NCBI GenBank assembly: GCA_013821425.1
Contig: JACDGV010000004.1
Coordinates: 1 to 64,000 of the forward strand
DNA length: 64,000 nt
DNA from: Nitrosospira sp.
GTDB lineage: Bacteria > Pseudomonadota > Gammaproteobacteria > Burkholderiales > Nitrosomonadaceae
Reading direction: 5' to 3'
Below, piece by piece: positions 35,562 to 46,591 of this stretch; positions within the stretch are counted from its first letter, which is position 1, and each line of letters begins with the position of its first letter. The notes beneath the pieces are model-generated. The model had not been told where the DNA came from and searched no databases. It saw only the letters and a list, made by a program, of their open reading frames with translations. A program made the position numbers and the translations under genes.

Positions 35562-36962
35562 TCAGTCGTAGTGCTTTCGGCCGTATCTGCGCCGCCGGTG
35601 AGCCCGCTTTGCGTCAGCCTCGCTTAAAGGTGCCGGACGCTTCCCGGCGTAGGGATTGCGGCCGGTCTTGAACTGAACACGCAATGGCGTACCCTCGAGC
35701 TGGAACGTTTCGCGGAACGTATTTTCGAGATAACGCTGATAAGTGGCCGGTACCCGGTCGAGTGCGGTGCCGTGGATCACGATCAACGGCGGGTTAGAGC
35801 CCCCTTGGTGGGCGTAGCGCAATTTGGGACGGGATACCCCTCCACGGGGCGGTGGCTGCTTCTCTACCGCCGCCAAGAGGGTGCGAGTAAGCTTGGGAGT
35901 GGATAGATTGGCCATCGCGGCTGCATAGGCAGCGTCAATTGACGGCAACAAGCCCTTTATTCCGCCGCCAAGCAGCGCCGAAACGTAGTGAAACCGGGCA
36001 AAATTCATCAGGAAAGGCAATTTCCGGGCGATAGTGCTCTTGATGATATCGCGTTGATAATTGTCCAGGCCGTCCCACTTGTTAACCGCCACGACTAATG
36101 CGCGCCCCGCCTCGAGAATGAACCCCGCGATATGCGTATCCTGATCTGAAATTTCGCTGCTCGCGTCCAGCACGAGTACGACAACATTTGCATCCTCCAC
36201 GGCTTGCAGGGTTTTGACTACCGAGAACTTTTCCACCATTTCCAGCACTTTCCCGCGACGCCGCAAGCCAGCGGTGTCAATCAGCGTATACCGGCGATCG
36301 TTGCGCTCGAAATCAATGTATATGCTGCTGCGGGTGGTTCCAGGCTGGTCAAAGGCGATAACACGCTCCTCTCCCAGCAGAGTGTTCACCAGCGTCGATT
36401 TGCCGACATTCGGGCGTCCCACTATCGCAATTTTCGGATGCCGGTCTTTTTCTTCGTCTTCGGGTTGCTGGAGAAAATCAGCTAGCGCCAACTCCGCCAA
36501 CTCGGTTACATTATCGCCGTGTTCGGCGGAAATCGCGCACGGCTCTCCCAAACCCAGTTCGTGGAATTCAGCGGTGACGACGGACTGCGCCATGCCTTCG
36601 GTTTTATTTACCACCAGCATAATCTTGCGGCCGGTTTTTCGCAGCTGCTCCGCAATGATCCCGTCTTGCTGCGTCAGGCCTTCTCTGCCATCGACGATGA
36701 AAAGCACCAGGTCAGCCTCGTCGATTGCCTGACGCGTCTGCCTGGCCATCTGGTGCAGGATCCCTTGGGTTGCCAATGGCTCGAAACCGCCGGTATCGAC
36801 CACGAGATAGGGTTTATCCCCCAGCCTGCCATGCCCATAGTGGCGATCTCGCGTCAATCCCGGAATATCCGCCACGATTGCATCGCGGCGGCGAGTCAGC
36901 CGATTAAAAAGCGTTGATTTGCCGACATTCGGCCGCCCAACGAGCACGAGAGTCGGTTTCAT
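35562..36962 (-). CDS. der: Ribosome biogenesis GTPase Der (EngA)
   Basis: Two G domains ([28 protein letters not shown]) and KH-like C-terminus. Confidence 0.97.
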   Translation of the reverse strand: MKPTLVLVGRPNVGKSTLFNRLTRRRDAIVADIPGLTRDRHYGHGRLGDKPYLVVDTGGFEPLATQGILHQMARQTRQAIDEADLVLFIVDGREGLTQQDGIIAEQLRKTGRKIMLVVNKTEGMAQSVVTAEFHELGLGEPCAISAEHGDNVTELAELALADFLQQPEDEEKDRHPKIAIVGRPNVGKSTLVNTLLGEERVIAFDQPGTTRSSIYIDFERNDRRYTLIDTAGLRRRGKVLEMVEKFSVVKTLQAVEDANVVVLVLDASSEISDQDTHIAGFILEAGRALVVAVNKWDGLDNYQRDIIKSTIARKLPFLMNFARFHYVSALLGGGIKGLLPSIDAAYAAAMANLSTPKLTRTLLAAVEKQPPPRGGVSRPKLRYAHQGGSNPPLIVIHGTALDRVPATYQRYLENTFRETFQLEGTPLRVQFKTGRNPYAGKRPAPLSEADAKRAHRRRRYGRKHYD

Positions 36963-37064
36963 GATTCAGGTTTTTTTTGGGACGCGCCAGATGCTTTCGG
37001 GCAGAAGGAAAAAATTGAATATCCTTTATATCTTTGAAGGGCACGATGTTCCACGTTTGCTCGC

Positions 37065-38294
37065 CTAAAGGCCAAACGCGTAAATCCCGCCTTTCCGGGT
37101 TTGCACTACGAATCCATTCGGCAGAGATATCGGGCGTGTAACAATGGCGCTGCCGTCAGTAGCCGACCGGGCAACAATGGCGCCGTTGTCACTCCTGACA
37201 AGATTCACATACCCCTGGGAATCCCCCACCGCAATGCCGGTTTCCTGAATAAGCGGCGGGGATAAATTCATTCCATTGAGCAATTCCTGCTTCCAGATGG
37301 GAGTGCCGTCTTTCTTATCGTAGGCGGCGACGCTGCCCTGGCTTTCGCTGATGTAAACGTAGTGGTTATCCATGGCAAGACCAGCGTTACTCGAGATCTC
37401 CCTTGTCCATATCTGGTTGCCGGTGTCGATTTCAAAGCAGGCGACACGTCCCTGATGGGCCGCGGCGCATATCTGCTGTTCATCCATTGCCGGCAAACTG
37501 GTGATGTCCGCGATCCGCTCCAGCTCCGTCGCTCCTCGTGGCCGCGCCACGACCGCTTCCCAGCCCGCGCGACCGCTGTCCAGGTTCATTACTACAAGTT
37601 TTCCGCCGGGAAAGCCGGCGTATACTGTATCATCGGAGATCAGCACGCCGGCGAAACTCCGCACCGTCAGCGATGGAGTAGCCCCCTGGTAAATCCACTT
37701 GCGTTTTCCGCTATCAGCTTCGAGGCCAAAAATCCTGCCGTCTCCGGTGCGGACTACCACCATGCCGCTGGCGGCCCGGGGCGAACTTAGTACTTCGCTG
37801 GATACTTGTGCCGTCCACAGGAGTTTGCCGTTCCCCGCGTCAAACGCCAGCACTTCCCCCTTGAAAGTCCCAACCAGCAACATCCCCTCCCCGGTACCGA
37901 TACCCCCCGACAACTGGCGCTTGGTATCGATAGTCCCGGATTCTTGGCCCGATTCGGGATTAAGGCGCATAAGGTGCCCAGACATGCTGGCTGCATAAAC
38001 CGAGCCGTGCTCCAATACTGGCGAGAATGCTGCGGCGGAACTTTCTTCAATGCTGTTGCGCCACAATGGGCGCAGAGCGGGAATTTTTTCCAGTTGGGCA
38101 ATCTGTTCCGGACTTAGCTCAACAGTCTTGCCACCAAAGAACTCAGTGATGCCCGACACGTCGATATCCGCGACGCTGGTCGCGAGGTCGCGCATCATAT
38201 CCGTGACACCCGCACAGCCGGACAATGCGAATATCGACGTTAGCAGCAAAAGCTGCCGCGAAACAGTATCGGATACGGATTTCTCTTGGGGCAT
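37065..38294 (-). CDS. bamB: Outer membrane protein assembly factor BamB
   Basis: Lipobox ALSGCAG, PQQ-type beta-propeller repeats, located between der and yfgM. Confidence 0.94.
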   Translation of the reverse strand: MPQEKSVSDTVSRQLLLLTSIFALSGCAGVTDMMRDLATSVADIDVSGITEFFGGKTVELSPEQIAQLEKIPALRPLWRNSIEESSAAAFSPVLEHGSVYAASMSGHLMRLNPESGQESGTIDTKRQLSGGIGTGEGMLLVGTFKGEVLAFDAGNGKLLWTAQVSSEVLSSPRAASGMVVVRTGDGRIFGLEADSGKRKWIYQGATPSLTVRSFAGVLISDDTVYAGFPGGKLVVMNLDSGRAGWEAVVARPRGATELERIADITSLPAMDEQQICAAAHQGRVACFEIDTGNQIWTREISSNAGLAMDNHYVYISESQGSVAAYDKKDGTPIWKQELLNGMNLSPPLIQETGIAVGDSQGYVNLVRSDNGAIVARSATDGSAIVTRPISLPNGFVVQTRKGGIYAFGL

Positions 38295-38427
38295 AATTGC
38301 TCTTCACACGATCGAATGTCGTTACGTTCTTACAGGTGGTATGTATTTCTTGAGCGTTCAGAAGATACCGCGAGATATCGCGCGAGGTTGTCCCCGGTGC
38401 CCTTCCGGTTTTCGCTGGACTTCCCGA

Positions 38428-39069
38428 TCAACTGGCCTCGGGCAATGCGTCAAGCTTCATCTGAACGATATTGAAGTAAGTCCCCTTACCGCCCATTTTG
38501 TCGAGTGCCACCTGATAAGCAGCACGTGCCTCGGCAACTTTGCCCGCCGCTACGAGAATGTCGCCTTTTAGATCCGCGTAGAGACCATCAAAAGAGCCGC
38601 TTTGTTTTTTAGCCTCCAGCACGCGCAGGGCGTCGTCATATTTTTTCTCATCCAGCAATATGCCCGCCAGCCACAGCCGGACCAGCGTTTTTAGCTCATC
38701 TTCCTTTGAATTATCCAGCACCCATTGCAGGCGGCTTCTGGCGTTTTGCAAGTCTTGTCCATCGAAGCTTGCCCGCGCCGAGATTATCGCCGCGCGCGAT
38801 GCATATCCGCTCTCGGAAAAACCTTCCATGAGCAAACCCGCCGCATCGCTGATTCTTTTGGGATCTCCACTCGCCTGAATTTGCAGCAGGGAGTCAAACA
38901 ATTCTGCGGCCTGTTCAAGCTGCTGTTTCTTGTAGTATTTCCACGCCTGCATGCCCGCTACACTAGCAACGGCAACCGCGATGGCCACAATGATGAGTGT
39001 GCCGTATGTATGCCACCAGGATTTCAGCTGGTCTATTTTTTCCTGCTCTTCCGGATCATATACTGCCAT
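38428..39069 (-). CDS. YfgM-family TPR protein (ancillary SecYEG translocon subunit)
   Basis: MAVYDPEEQEKIDQLKSWWHTYGTLIIVAIAVAVASVAGMQAWKYYKKQQ; synteny with hisS/bamB. Confidence 0.92.
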   Translation of the reverse strand: MAVYDPEEQEKIDQLKSWWHTYGTLIIVAIAVAVASVAGMQAWKYYKKQQLEQAAELFDSLLQIQASGDPKRISDAAGLLMEGFSESGYASRAAIISARASFDGQDLQNARSRLQWVLDNSKEDELKTLVRLWLAGILLDEKKYDDALRVLEAKKQSGSFDGLYADLKGDILVAAGKVAEARAAYQVALDKMGGKGTYFNIVQMKLDALPEAS

Positions 39070-39097
39070 TTCGTTTCCCGAATATAAGATTGTTCGC

Positions 39098-40372
39098 TCA
39101 AGTTCTTTTGATCAGATCCGCCGCTTCCGCGAGTCCAACTCTCATCTGCCCGGCCGCTTCGCGCAAAGGCTTGATGCTTATCTCACCGGCATGCACCTCA
39201 TCGTCGCCGATAATGACGGCGAAGCGCGCGCCGCTGGCATCCGCTTTCCTCATTTGGGCCTTGAAGCCCCCGTTACCGCAATGGAGAATGGCTTTGAGAC
39301 CGCTATCCCGCAGGTGCCTCACGATTTTCCAGGCAAAACCATCCGCAGCCTCGCCCTGATGTATCACGTACGCATCCGGCACAGAACGCGGTATCGTCCC
39401 GCAACTTTCCACCATCAGCGCCAGCACTCTCTCCACCCCCATGGCAAACCCGCAAGCCGCAACCGCGGAGGCTCCCTTTCCGCTAATCTGTTCCACCAGC
39501 CCGTCGTAACGCCCGCCGGCGCACACCGTACCCTGGGCCCCGAGCTTGCCAGTGGTCCATTCGAAGACTGTACGATTGTAATAGTCAAGCCCTCGTACAA
39601 GTCGCGGATTGACCTCGAAGTCCAGCCCCTGGTCGCGCAGGATTTGCTGCAGCTCGTCAAAGTGCGCCAGCGAATCCTCATCCAGATCGTCAAGCAATCT
39701 CGGGGCCCCATCAATGATATCCCTCATTTCGGGATTCTTGCTATCGAGTATTCGCAATGGGTTACTGTGCAACCGCCTGGAGGCATCGTCGTCGAGCTTA
39801 CCGAGGTGGCTCTCCAGGTACCTGATCAAACGCGATCGGTGCAATGCACGGGAGGCCGAACTGCCCAGCGTGCCGATTTCCAGGCGGACATCCGAAATAC
39901 CCAGTTTCTTCCATAATTCCGCACACATGACAATGAGCTCGGCATCAATGTCCGGGCCGGCGTAACCCAGCGCTTCGGCGCCTACCTGATGAAACTGGCG
40001 ATAACGTCCTTTCTGCGGCCGCTCGTGACGAAACATCGGGCCGGAATAGTACAGTCTTTGCGGCCCCGCATACAGCAGGTTATGTTCCAGCGCTGCGCGC
40101 ACACAGGAAGCGGTTCCTTCAGGCCGCAACGTCAAACTGTCGCCATTGAGATGATCCAGGAACGAATACATCTCTTTCTCGACGATGTCGGTCACTGCGC
40201 CGATGGAACGCACGAACAAGTCGGTTTGCTCGACTATCGGCATGCGGATGTTCCGGTAGCCATAAGCCGCCATCAAATCACGTACAACCTCCTCGAAGAA
40301 CTCCCAAAGGTAAATCTGATCAGGCAGGATGTCGTTCATCCCGCGAATGGCTTGTATCCCTCTAGTGGACAT
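39098..40372 (-). CDS. hisS: Histidyl-tRNA synthetase
   Basis: [13 protein letters not shown], class II motif [29 protein letters not shown]. Confidence 0.97.
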   Translation of the reverse strand: MSTRGIQAIRGMNDILPDQIYLWEFFEEVVRDLMAAYGYRNIRMPIVEQTDLFVRSIGAVTDIVEKEMYSFLDHLNGDSLTLRPEGTASCVRAALEHNLLYAGPQRLYYSGPMFRHERPQKGRYRQFHQVGAEALGYAGPDIDAELIVMCAELWKKLGISDVRLEIGTLGSSASRALHRSRLIRYLESHLGKLDDDASRRLHSNPLRILDSKNPEMRDIIDGAPRLLDDLDEDSLAHFDELQQILRDQGLDFEVNPRLVRGLDYYNRTVFEWTTGKLGAQGTVCAGGRYDGLVEQISGKGASAVAACGFAMGVERVLALMVESCGTIPRSVPDAYVIHQGEAADGFAWKIVRHLRDSGLKAILHCGNGGFKAQMRKADASGARFAVIIGDDEVHAGEISIKPLREAAGQMRVGLAEAADLIKRT

Positions 40373-41615
40373 TGCCAGATTTCTTCTTTGGGTACTTCAT
40401 CTCCACATATTCATCGACGATCTGGCGGAACTCTCCCGCAATATTGTCGCCTTTCAGGGTTATTGACTTCTGCCCATCCACGTAAACGGGGGCCACCGGC
40501 CTTTCTCCCGAACCGGGCAGGCTGATGCCAATATTGGCATGCTTGCTTTCCCCGGGTCCGTTGACTACGCAGCCCATCACGGCCAGCGTCATGTTCTCCA
40601 CTCCCTCATATTGCTCGCGCCATACCAGCATCTGGCTGCGCACGTAACCTTGAATGCTTTCCGCCAATTCCTGGAAATAGGTGCTTGTGGTGCGCCCGCA
40701 ACCGGGACATGCCGCTACCAGGGGCACAAAAGCGCGCAGACCCGTTGTTTGTAAAATTTCCTGTGCCACGATCACCTCGCGCGTCCTGTCTCCGCCCGGA
40801 TCGGGCGTCAGCGATATGCGTATGGTATCGCCTATGCCTCCCAGCAGCAGTACGGACAGTGCAGCGGTAGAGGCGACAATTCCCTTGGACCCCATGCCCG
40901 CTTCAGTCAACCCGAGGTGCAGCGCATAATCGCATCGCCCTGCAAGGTCGCGGTAAACGGCAATCAAGTCCCTTACGCCACTCATCTTGCAAGACAATAT
41001 GATTCTGTCGCGACCCAAGCCAATTTCCTCCGCCCGGGCGGCGCTTTCCAGGGCGGAGGTAATCAGCGCTTCGTGCATCACAAGCGTTGCGTCCTTCGGG
41101 TCGCTGGAGCGGGCATTCTCGTCCATCATGCGCACCAGCAGTTCAGGATCAAGGCTGCCCCAGTTCACACCGATACGCACCGGCTTATCGTATTTGCAGG
41201 CCGTTTCGATCAGGATCGAAAACTGTTCGTCGCGTTTTTTGCCATGCCCCACATTACCCGGATTGATGCGGTATTTTGCCAGTGCCCTCGCGCAATCCGG
41301 ATAGTCCGTCACCAGCTTGTGGCCATTGAAGTGAAAATCGCCTATCAGAGGCACCTCGCAGCCCATGTCATCAAGGCGAGCCCGGATACCCGGCACCGCT
41401 TTCGCGGCCTCGGCGGTGTTGACGGTAATTCGCACCAGTTCCGATCCCGCAAGCGCTAGCTGTGCCACCTGTTCGGCGGTGGCGATTTCGTTTTCCGTAT
41501 CGGTATTGGTCATGGATTGCACCACAACCGGTGCACCTCCGCCGATCTTGATAGTACCTACGAGGACACCCACGCTGTTTCGGCGTGGCGGAAAAATATT
41601 CTGTGGCATAGTCAT
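40362..41615 (-). CDS. ispG: 4-hydroxy-3-methylbut-2-enyl-diphosphate synthase
   Basis: [19 protein letters not shown] Fe-S cysteines, [12 protein letters not shown]. Overlaps hisS by 11 nt. Confidence 0.97.
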   Translation of the reverse strand: MTMPQNIFPPRRNSVGVLVGTIKIGGGAPVVVQSMTNTDTENEIATAEQVAQLALAGSELVRITVNTAEAAKAVPGIRARLDDMGCEVPLIGDFHFNGHKLVTDYPDCARALAKYRINPGNVGHGKKRDEQFSILIETACKYDKPVRIGVNWGSLDPELLVRMMDENARSSDPKDATLVMHEALITSALESAARAEEIGLGRDRIILSCKMSGVRDLIAVYRDLAGRCDYALHLGLTEAGMGSKGIVASTAALSVLLLGGIGDTIRISLTPDPGGDRTREVIVAQEILQTTGLRAFVPLVAACPGCGRTTSTYFQELAESIQGYVRSQMLVWREQYEGVENMTLAVMGCVVNGPGESKHANIGISLPGSGERPVAPVYVDGQKSITLKGDNIAGEFRQIVDEYVEMKYPKKKSGNVH

Positions 41616-41647
41616 GATAGGATAAGAATCTTATAAACGTAAAAAAT

Positions 41648-42631
41648 CTAGTTGAGCGACAGCCGCGCCGTCCCGCCATAGGCATTGATGTGAGGCGCGA
41701 GATCAATCGGCTTGTTATTGTAGACCAGCCGGACTTCGGCAGCGTTGCCGATTGTCAGGGAGAATGGCGGTATACCATGCAGCACTTGCTCGGTACCGCG
41801 GGGATTAATTCGAGAAAGAAGCAGTCTGTCTCTGCCATCCCGAGCTTCAACCCAGGATTCCCCCTCAAATATCAAACGCACAGCATGATGGCTGTCAGGG
41901 GCCATATCCGCAGCGAACCCGGTATTTGATGGCGATGGTTTCACGGTTTCGGGGGAAGCGGGATCCGGGGATCCAGAAGCAACCAACGCCGAGGAAGACC
42001 GCTGTGCCAGAGGCGGGGCAGACGGCGGCGCAACGCGTTCCTGTTCAGGAGTCGCAGCTTTCCCGGCGGGTGGTGGAGGGGCAGGCTCAGTGGCCGCAAT
42101 TTCGCCCGGCGATTCAAGCGGCGGCGCTTCCGTTGCCTGCTCGGCCCCCATTTGGGGTGCAACCGTTATGCTTGACTGCTTTTCGACGTTGGTCTCACCG
42201 CCGCGATATACTTCATACATCAGCATCAGTAACGCCAGAACGGTCGCCACTCCGATAATCAAATTGCGTTTCCCGTGTTTCTCGTTTGAAGGGAAGGGGA
42301 TTCCTTCTATTGGATGGGAAATGGTCTGAGCAGGGGCCGCAGGAATCGAGTGCTCCAGCTGCTGCAATAACGGACCCGCGTCCAACTCCAACAACTTGGC
42401 ATAGTTGCGCACGAATCCGCGAAGAAAAGTGCCGCTTGCAAGCTTCGCGTGGTCATCCTCCTCAAGCGCCGTCACTTGCCTCGCCGATAACCGCAGCTGC
42501 CGTGCCGTATCTTCAATGCTCAAGCCCCGTTTCAGCCGCGCGGCTCGCAACAACTGGCCCACGCTTTGTTTTGTTTCGGCTGGCTTCGGCTCCGCGCCCT
42601 GATTGACGCCTTTGTTATCCGGAGCGTCCAT
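41648..42631 (-). CDS. rodZ: RodZ-like cytoskeletal protein (HTH_25, TM, DUF4115)
   Basis: VGQLLRAARLKRGLSIEDTARQLRLSARQVTALEEDD, single TM, C-terminal beta domain. Confidence 0.88.
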   Translation of the reverse strand: MDAPDNKGVNQGAEPKPAETKQSVGQLLRAARLKRGLSIEDTARQLRLSARQVTALEEDDHAKLASGTFLRGFVRNYAKLLELDAGPLLQQLEHSIPAAPAQTISHPIEGIPFPSNEKHGKRNLIIGVATVLALLMLMYEVYRGGETNVEKQSSITVAPQMGAEQATEAPPLESPGEIAATEPAPPPPAGKAATPEQERVAPPSAPPLAQRSSSALVASGSPDPASPETVKPSPSNTGFAADMAPDSHHAVRLIFEGESWVEARDGRDRLLLSRINPRGTEQVLHGIPPFSLTIGNAAEVRLVYNNKPIDLAPHINAYGGTARLSLN

Positions 42632-42716
42632 TACTTGAACCCCAACACGTCGAAATAGCGGCTGCAAGCTACCAGGAGACCGCGTCTGTGTCCGCTAAAT
42701 CCCGGCATTATCTCGC

Positions 42717-43814
42717 TCATCTCGCCATTTTCATCAACCCGCGACTTTCGCGCCGGGTCTTATCGAATACTTTTCCCGCGAGCTGGCCACAGGCAGCGGC
42801 AATGTCGTCGCCTCGTGTCTTGCGTACCGTGGTTACCAGTCCAGCCTCCATCAGCAAATCGCGAAAGCGAGATACCGCTTCCGGCGACGAACGCTTATAA
42901 CCGGAGTTGGGGAATGAATTGAATGGGATCAGGTTGAACTTGCAAGGAGTGTGACGTACCAGTTGCACCAGTTCCCGTGCATGAGCCACGCTGTCATTGA
43001 CACCATCCAGCATAACGTACTCGAAGGTGATGAAATCCCGAGGGGCCGACTGAAGATAGCGCTCGCATGCCGCCAATAATTCCCTGAGCGGGTATTTCCT
43101 GTTTATCGGCACCAATTGATCGCGGAGCGGATCGTTGGGCGCATGTAAAGACACGGCTAATGCGACAGGGCAGCGCTCGCGCAACCGGTCCATGGCGGGT
43201 ACCAGCCCTGAAGTGCTTACGGTGACGCGGCGCCGTGAAAGGCCATAGGCATTATCGTCGAGCATCAGATTGAGCGCGGTTACCACATTTTCGAAATTGG
43301 CCAGCGGCTCGCCCATGCCCATCATCACCACATTAGTGATTGCCCGGTGACGTTCGGACTGACCTTCGGACTCTTCCGCCAGCGCTTTGTTTGCCCACCA
43401 CAACTGGCCAATAATCTCTGCCACCGTCAGGTTGCGGTTGAACCCCTGTCTGCCGGTAGAGCAAAAACTGCATGCCAGCGCGCACCCAACCTGGCTGGAA
43501 ATACAAAGCGTCCCACGATTGGTCTCAGGTATAAAGACGGTCTCGATACCGTTGCCTGCGCCTACCGACAACAGCCACTTGCGGGTGCCGTCTGCAGCGA
43601 AGTGATCGCTCATAACCCGGGGAGGCTCAATCACGGCGGTTGCGGAGAGCTTGTCTCGCAATCCTTTTGCCAAATCACTCATCGCGGTGAAATCGGATTC
43701 ACCGGACCGGTGTATCCAGCGCAGCAACTGCCGTGCGCGGAACGGCCTCTCGTCAATTTCCGCACAGAAACCAGCGAGAGCTTTCGCATCAAAATCGAGG
43801 AGATTGACGCTCAT
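42717..43814 (-). CDS. rlmN: 23S rRNA/tRNA adenine-C2 methyltransferase RlmN
   Basis: Radical [34 protein letters not shown]. Confidence 0.96.
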   Translation of the reverse strand: MSVNLLDFDAKALAGFCAEIDERPFRARQLLRWIHRSGESDFTAMSDLAKGLRDKLSATAVIEPPRVMSDHFAADGTRKWLLSVGAGNGIETVFIPETNRGTLCISSQVGCALACSFCSTGRQGFNRNLTVAEIIGQLWWANKALAEESEGQSERHRAITNVVMMGMGEPLANFENVVTALNLMLDDNAYGLSRRRVTVSTSGLVPAMDRLRERCPVALAVSLHAPNDPLRDQLVPINRKYPLRELLAACERYLQSAPRDFITFEYVMLDGVNDSVAHARELVQLVRHTPCKFNLIPFNSFPNSGYKRSSPEAVSRFRDLLMEAGLVTTVRKTRGDDIAAACGQLAGKVFDKTRRESRGLMKMAR

Positions 43815-43835
43815 AATATTGAGCTGAGGTCCTTT

Positions 43836-44261
43836 TTATCGAGAATAAATGTTGAATTCCGGAAAAAAATAAGCAATTTCGACCGCCGCAGTTTCAGGCG
43901 CATCGGAGCCATGCACGGCGTTGGCGTCGATGCTGTCCGCAAAATCCGCCCGTATCGTCCCTTTCTCGGCTTTCCCGGGATCGGTTGCGCCCATCAACTG
44001 GCGGTTCTTCCTGATCGCGTGTTCGCCCTCGAGTACTTGCACCATTACCGGTCCGGAAATCATGAATTTCACCAGGTCGTTAAAAAATGGACGTTCCCGA
44101 TGGACTGCATAAAAGCCCTCGGCATCCTCAAGGGAAAGACGTAGCATCCGTGCCGCAATTATTTTTAATCCGGCCCTTTCAAAACGGGAACAGATTTCTC
44201 CTATCACGTTTTTTGCCACCGCATCGGGTTTAATGATAGACAAAGTTCTCTCGACAGCCAT
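43836..44261 (-). CDS. ndk: Nucleoside diphosphate kinase
   Basis: [43 protein letters not shown]. Confidence 0.97.
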   Translation of the reverse strand: MAVERTLSIIKPDAVAKNVIGEICSRFERAGLKIIAARMLRLSLEDAEGFYAVHRERPFFNDLVKFMISGPVMVQVLEGEHAIRKNRQLMGATDPGKAEKGTIRADFADSIDANAVHGSDAPETAAVEIAYFFPEFNIYSR

Positions 44262-44512
44262 CAAATACTCCAGTAGAAAAAATGAAGAACCCTCTGGACA
44301 AATCCTCCGCGGAGCTGGCAAAATCGGGATGATCACGAGGCGCGTGACGAAGTTCGCGGCTTGGTCTTCGACGCAAAGAAGTGCAACGCTGAGAGATCGC
44401 CTGGATTGCAGCGCCCCGAAGGGACACTCCCCCAAAGGACATGTTCAGAGGTTTCCCATATTTTAACAAAAAACCAGCTCCTGCACCGGTAAATCTGAGC
44501 CGCCCGGCGATA

Positions 44513-46591
44513 TCAGTCGAGCTTAACCACTTGCGGACGGGTCGGCCAAGCGCCACGGCCGATCATCTTTGCACCGTCGAAAACGATATAGCTCTGGCGG
44601 CCATAGTGTGGCAGCGGCCGTATCAGAGCGGCAAGAGAAACGGCGTCCTTCGCAGACACCGCCGCGAGGGTCACGCCATTCGGCCGGCTTACTGTCCAGA
44701 CCTGGGCCGTACCCTTGCCCTTCATAATGTCGGGCCGCCCCGGCAATTGGTGTTTTCGCAGCCAGGCATCCACCTGGTCCTCCAGGCCGATCACCAGCAA
44801 TGGGACAGCAGGAGGCTTATCACTTCCTGAAACGAGTTCTGGTGTGCGGTTTTGGAGTTTCGAGGCAAGCATTTCGGCGGCGCCACGCGCCTCCCCGCTT
44901 TCCGGGAGCAGAACGGTCGCGGTTGTCTGGTCTACCATAACCTGGCGAAGAATCGGCGGAGCCTCGTCGGGCAGCAAGCGCCTGAACAACCGGAGATCGG
45001 GATCAAGCATTACCTGCAGCGGCCGGGCGCGGACATCGAAAGTGAAGACCTGCTGCATGGCTTCCAGGTCAAGCGCATGAAATTCCTCGCCCTCGGCGGT
45101 ACGAATCGCAATCGGCACCCGCAACCGATACACCGGCGCCCCTTGTTCCAATGTGACCCTGACACGATGCTGACCCGAATTTGACTTCTCGACCCCGGAT
45201 TCCGAAATCCGTAGCATAGGCGCACCAGCCCGCGTGAGCCACTGGTCGAAGAAGACATCCAGATCCTGCCCGGATGTGGTCCGGAACGCGCGCCGCAAAT
45301 CCATCCACGAGGCGATACGGAAGCGCTGCTCGCGCCAGAAGTTCTGAAGCGCTCGATCGAAGGTTTCGCGTCCAAGCAAATCGCGCAGCATCAGAAATAC
45401 CATTGCGGCTTTGTTGTAGCCAACAATCTGGGTTGCCCCATGCGTACGCGAAGTAAACGTGGTGAGAGGCGCATCCTGTCCCGGCGCCAGTGCGGCAAAA
45501 TCCCGCAACCAGCCCCGGCGCATGTCTCGCGCAGCGTCGGGGCCTTCACGCTCCTTGTACGCGTAGTCCGCCATGAAAGTGGTCAGCCCCTCGGACCAGT
45601 TGCCCTGCTTATAATCAGGATACACGCCGTTTCCCCACCAGTTATGCAGCACCTCATGACCCAGCGAGGTGGAGCGGATGAAGGGCAGCCGCAGCACTTC
45701 CACTCCAAGATAAGTGAGCGTCGGCATCCCAAAGCCTGTGGGCGTAGGGCTCGACACGACACTAAATTCCGTAAACGGGTACTCCCCGATCCAGGATTCA
45801 TAGAGTTCGATATAGTCTTTCACGGAATCAAGGTACACTGGGGCGAGATCCGCGATTCGGGGATGAAAATAGGCTCGCAACTGGATCGGCTTATCCCCCG
45901 CGCCTCGCATCGTCCGCGTTTCGACAGTGTAGGGACCTGCCATGAGATCGATGCCGCCTGTCGGGGACGGAAAGTCGAAACGGGCACGGTATCCCGCGTC
46001 CGACTCGGATTCCTCAGTAAGGCGACCCGCTACAATGCCGCGCTGTCCGGCCGGAAGCTCTATCGTTACCCGATAGCTGGCGAGCTTTCCGGCAAGGTAT
46101 GGATACCAGCCGCTTGAATCCGGCAAGAAAGTGCCTTCGTCGCCGGTTGTCGGCTCGTTTCTTCCCAGCGTCTGCTGATGATCGAGCAAGGTATCGAGGG
46201 CAGAGAGTCCGCCGCGCCAGTGAATCTCGATGCGTCGCGGCACTTTCTCCTCGCCCAGGATGCGCCACGCGCGCATCTGTCCCATGCTTGCGGACGAGCC
46301 AAGCGGCGCCCCATCGACCCGCGCCTGCATCACTTCAAAACGCCGACCCAGCACCAGGGTCAACTCTTCGGAGGTATTCGCGGTGATAACGCTGCGCCCC
46401 TCCAACCTGCGCGTCGCGGGGTCAATACGTACGCTTATATCATATTCGACCCCTGCGGCATCCGATGCCTCGGCGGAGGTCGAGACGGGGGTAGCGGCGG
46501 TGCCAGCCGCCGCAATCATCGCAAGCAGAATAATTGCTATCCCCTTCCAGGCATTCCAGTGAAACGCCGCCAGCTTCGTCAACAGCTTCAT
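44513..46591 (-). CDS. M1-family metallopeptidase lacking a canonical GAMEN motif
   Basis: SLGHEVLHNWWGNGV...NWSEGLTTFMADYAY zinc site; equivalent of GAMEN appears as PTGFGMPTLTYLG. Start ATG overlaps the upstream stop (ATGA). Confidence 0.85.
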   Translation of the reverse strand: MKLLTKLAAFHWNAWKGIAIILLAMIAAAGTAATPVSTSAEASDAAGVEYDISVRIDPATRRLEGRSVITANTSEELTLVLGRRFEVMQARVDGAPLGSSASMGQMRAWRILGEEKVPRRIEIHWRGGLSALDTLLDHQQTLGRNEPTTGDEGTFLPDSSGWYPYLAGKLASYRVTIELPAGQRGIVAGRLTEESESDAGYRARFDFPSPTGGIDLMAGPYTVETRTMRGAGDKPIQLRAYFHPRIADLAPVYLDSVKDYIELYESWIGEYPFTEFSVVSSPTPTGFGMPTLTYLGVEVLRLPFIRSTSLGHEVLHNWWGNGVYPDYKQGNWSEGLTTFMADYAYKEREGPDAARDMRRGWLRDFAALAPGQDAPLTTFTSRTHGATQIVGYNKAAMVFLMLRDLLGRETFDRALQNFWREQRFRIASWMDLRRAFRTTSGQDLDVFFDQWLTRAGAPMLRISESGVEKSNSGQHRVRVTLEQGAPVYRLRVPIAIRTAEGEEFHALDLEAMQQVFTFDVRARPLQVMLDPDLRLFRRLLPDEAPPILRQVMVDQTTATVLLPESGEARGAAEMLASKLQNRTPELVSGSDKPPAVPLLVIGLEDQVDAWLRKHQLPGRPDIMKGKGTAQVWTVSRPNGVTLAAVSAKDAVSLAALIRPLPHYGRQSYIVFDGAKMIGRGAWPTRPQVVKLD

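Noticed and set aside
38951-39916. 321-aa plus-strand ORF
   Set aside because: Antisense to yfgM/hisS, which have unambiguous family motifs.
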